A DNA stretch of 7,935 nt, taken from Candidatus Omnitrophota bacterium (lineage in GTDB: Bacteria > Omnitrophota > Gorgyraeia > Duberdicusellales > 4484-171). Each line of letters starts with the position of its first letter. The stretch's first letter is position 1. The DNA is taken from positions 1 through 7,935 of the forward strand of contig JAUVUO010000053.1 of the NCBI GenBank assembly GCA_030601015.1, written 5' to 3'. The notes beneath the pieces are model-generated. The model was not told the DNA's origin. It searched no databases and saw only the letters and a list, made by a program, of their open reading frames with translations. Positions 6,627-7,935 of the stretch are shown in pieces. Made by a program: the position numbers and the translations under genes.

Positions 6627-6747
6627 GGCGCTGTTACAAAATACCCTTTTGCCATTGTCCGGCTTGACCGGACAATCCAGAACTATTGATTTTCTGGATT
6701 CGCACTTTCGCGGGAATGAAGCTTTTAGCTTATTTTGCAAAAGCGCC
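6627..6747 (-). mobile_element. MITE-like element, family 1, copy 2 (121 bp, inverted)
   Basis: Ends are GGCGCTGTTACAAAAT (6627-6642) and ATTTTGCAAAAGCGCC (6732-6747), inverted repeats with 14 of 16 matches. It is the reverse complement of 938-1067 with about eight substitutions and a 9-bp deletion. Stems are ATTGTCCGG (6654-6662) with CCGGACAAT (6668-6676), and AATCCAGAA (6674-6682) with TTCTGGATT (6692-6700). The two stems share the bases at 6674-6676. Flanks ACTTT (6622-6626) and ACTTC (6748-6752) are a 4-of-5 match that could be a decayed target duplication. Confidence 0.8.
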
Positions 6748-6763
6748 ACTTCAAAATTTATAC

Positions 6764-6792
6764 TTGATTGATTGATGGAATCATGATAAAAT
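6764..6792 (+). promoter_or_regulatory. Predicted sigma-70 promoter of the HTH-EIIA gene
   Basis: TTGATT (6764-6769) and TAAAAT (6787-6792) are spaced by 17 bp, starting 17 bp after the end of the family 1 element. The leader would be about 60 nt. The spacer carries TGATTGATTGATG and ATCATGAT, short repeats that might be an operator, though nothing more supports this. Confidence 0.45.
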
Positions 6793-6858
6793 TTCAAAAA
6801 GAAAGGTAAAATAAGGGAATATAAGGCAGTTAACCAGAAGAAAAGGTAATAAAGATAA

Positions 6859-7554
6859 ATGGTAAATAATTCTATAATGACTACTAAAGAATTAGCAGAA
6901 TATATCAAAATGAATGAGAAGACTGTCTTGAAAATGGTTAATAATGGAGAGATTCCAGGCAAAAAAATAGGCAATCAATGGAGATTTCACTTAGCAACTA
7001 TTGATAAACATTTGCAAGGTGATATTATTAAGTATTCAGATGAAGAATTAGATTTTATAATAAATACTGCGGATAAAATTAAACCTTTGTCTAGGTTAAC
7101 CGGTTTTGATTATATGAATATTGATTCTCAAGCCAAAACTTCAGATGAAACACTTTTAGAATTGACAAAGATTGCTTGTGAAAGTAAATTAACATGTAAA
7201 GAAGATAAACTTTTAAACGAACTTAAAAATCGTGAAAAAATGTTAAGTACCGCGATAGGAAAAGGGATAGCTGTTCCCCATGCACGTCATCCTTCTATAG
7301 AATTATTTAAAGAGTCAAAAATAATTTTGCTGCGTACAGACCAAGGGATTGAGTTTGGAGCATCGGATGGAGTGCCCGTATCCATTTTTTTTATGACTTG
7401 CGCTCAAAATGAATTTATTCATCTGCGTTTATTGTCAAAGATTTCAAGGTTGCTTCATAGTAAAGGTATTATCGAAAGCTTTAAGAATGCGGAAACAAAA
7501 GAACAAATAATGCAGATATTCTTAATGTTTGACAGAGCGTACATGTTTTCATAA
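6859..7554 (+). CDS. Excisionase-type HTH fused to PTS EIIA (PtsN/fructose-type) domain
   Basis: The 231-aa protein has two parts. Residues 7-52 (MTTKELAEYIKMNEKTVLKM, then GEIPGKKIGNQWRF) are a MerR/excisionase-like winged helix-turn-helix of the HTH_17 type, expected to bind DNA. Residues 95-228 resemble a PTS EIIA type-2 domain (fructose/mannitol/PtsN). AIGKGIAVPHARHP (132-145) places the phosphorylatable histidine at H141, and H188 in HLRLLSKISRLL is the usual second active-site histidine. A linker of about 40 residues joins them. Family knowledge suggests a regulator whose activity depends on phosphoryl transfer, and a similar HTH plus EIIA arrangement is known in Chlamydia. The start is slightly uncertain: AAGG lies 12 nt before the ATG at 6859, and M7 (ATG at 6877) is the alternative. 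It lies 79 bp upstream of nifJ. No EI, HPr or EIIBC gene is nearby, so a sugar-transport role is unlikely. Confidence 0.85.
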   Translation: MVNNSIMTTKELAEYIKMNEKTVLKMVNNGEIPGKKIGNQWRFHLATIDKHLQGDIIKYSDEELDFIINTADKIKPLSRLTGFDYMNIDSQAKTSDETLLELTKIACESKLTCKEDKLLNELKNREKMLSTAIGKGIAVPHARHPSIELFKESKIILLRTDQGIEFGASDGVPVSIFFMTCAQNEFIHLRLLSKISRLLHSKGIIESFKNAETKEQIMQIFLMFDRAYMFS

Positions 7555-7612
7555 AGAGCAGAATAGTAATAGAGGAGATTATATTTTTAAGTTAAGAAGA
7601 TAAAAATAATAA

Positions 7613-7935
<323 letters not shown>

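Larger units (their letters stand above)
6428..6858. other. Intergenic region holding two MITE-like elements
   Basis: This 431-bp gap between rfbD and the HTH-EIIA gene is mostly repeat: a family 2 element (6442-6559), a 67-bp spacer, then a family 1 element (6627-6747). The remaining 111 bp hold a predicted promoter. A minus-strand open frame through here (6609-6974) is an artefact of the family 1 element and overlaps the HTH-EIIA gene. Confidence 0.6.

Noticed and set aside
6609..6974. 121-aa minus-strand ORF
   Set aside because: It runs through the second family 1 element and overlaps the start of the well-supported HTH-EIIA gene on the other strand. No domain is recognisable.
7571..7577. 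AGAGGAG, a strong Shine-Dalgarno-like site after the HTH-EIIA gene
   Set aside because: No ATG, GTG or TTG at suitable spacing opens a useful frame, and nifJ has its own site at 7623-7628.
7578..7610. AT-only imperfect inverted repeat before nifJ as a terminator
   Set aside because: The stem is pure A/T with a bulge and no following T-run, so it would be unstable.

Overview
This is an AT-rich bacterial window carrying six complete or partial housekeeping-type genes plus one fused regulator. Intergenic spaces of about 440 bp each carry small non-coding palindromic elements. The gene mix is Uup-type ABC-F ATPase, RlmM-like rRNA methyltransferase, DEAD-box helicase, COG2509-type FAD protein, dTDP-4-dehydrorhamnose reductase, an HTH-EIIA fusion and pyruvate:ferredoxin oxidoreductase. 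Together with structured repeats containing a GTCCGG...CCGGAC stem, this points to an anaerobic Gram-negative, most likely a low-GC member of the Desulfobacterota (Deltaproteobacteria). That placement is inference from gene content and style, not from a marker gene.

Layout. Positions 1-822 hold the 3' part of uup (+). It converges on an rlmM-like gene (-, 1264-2307), and the gap between them contains a 130-bp element with perfect 16-bp terminal inverted repeats (938-1067). A divergent gap (2308-2749) holds a second kind of element (2394-2512) and a near-consensus promoter for the DEAD-box helicase gene (2750-3895). A strong intrinsic terminator overlaps the helicase 3' end. The COG2509 FAD-dependent gene starts 13 bp after its T-run (3937-5478). 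rfbD (5570-6427) has its own predicted promoter and a strong Shine-Dalgarno site. The gap 6428-6858 holds one more copy of each element type (6442-6559 and 6627-6747). The HTH-EIIA gene (6859-7554) and the start of nifJ (7634 to the window end) follow on the + strand.

The genes do not form one pathway. rlmM, the helicase and uup all relate to RNA or ribosome metabolism. rfbD belongs to dTDP-rhamnose synthesis for surface polysaccharide. nifJ is central anaerobic carbon and electron metabolism, and the HTH-EIIA protein just upstream could be a phosphorylation-responsive regulator. No defence system, CRISPR array, tRNA or rRNA was seen.

The most notable feature is the set of four MITE-like elements. 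They fall into two core families that share one terminal signature, GGCGCTGTT...AACAGCGCC, which closely resembles the ends of IS6/IS26-family insertion sequences. No transposase is present in the window.
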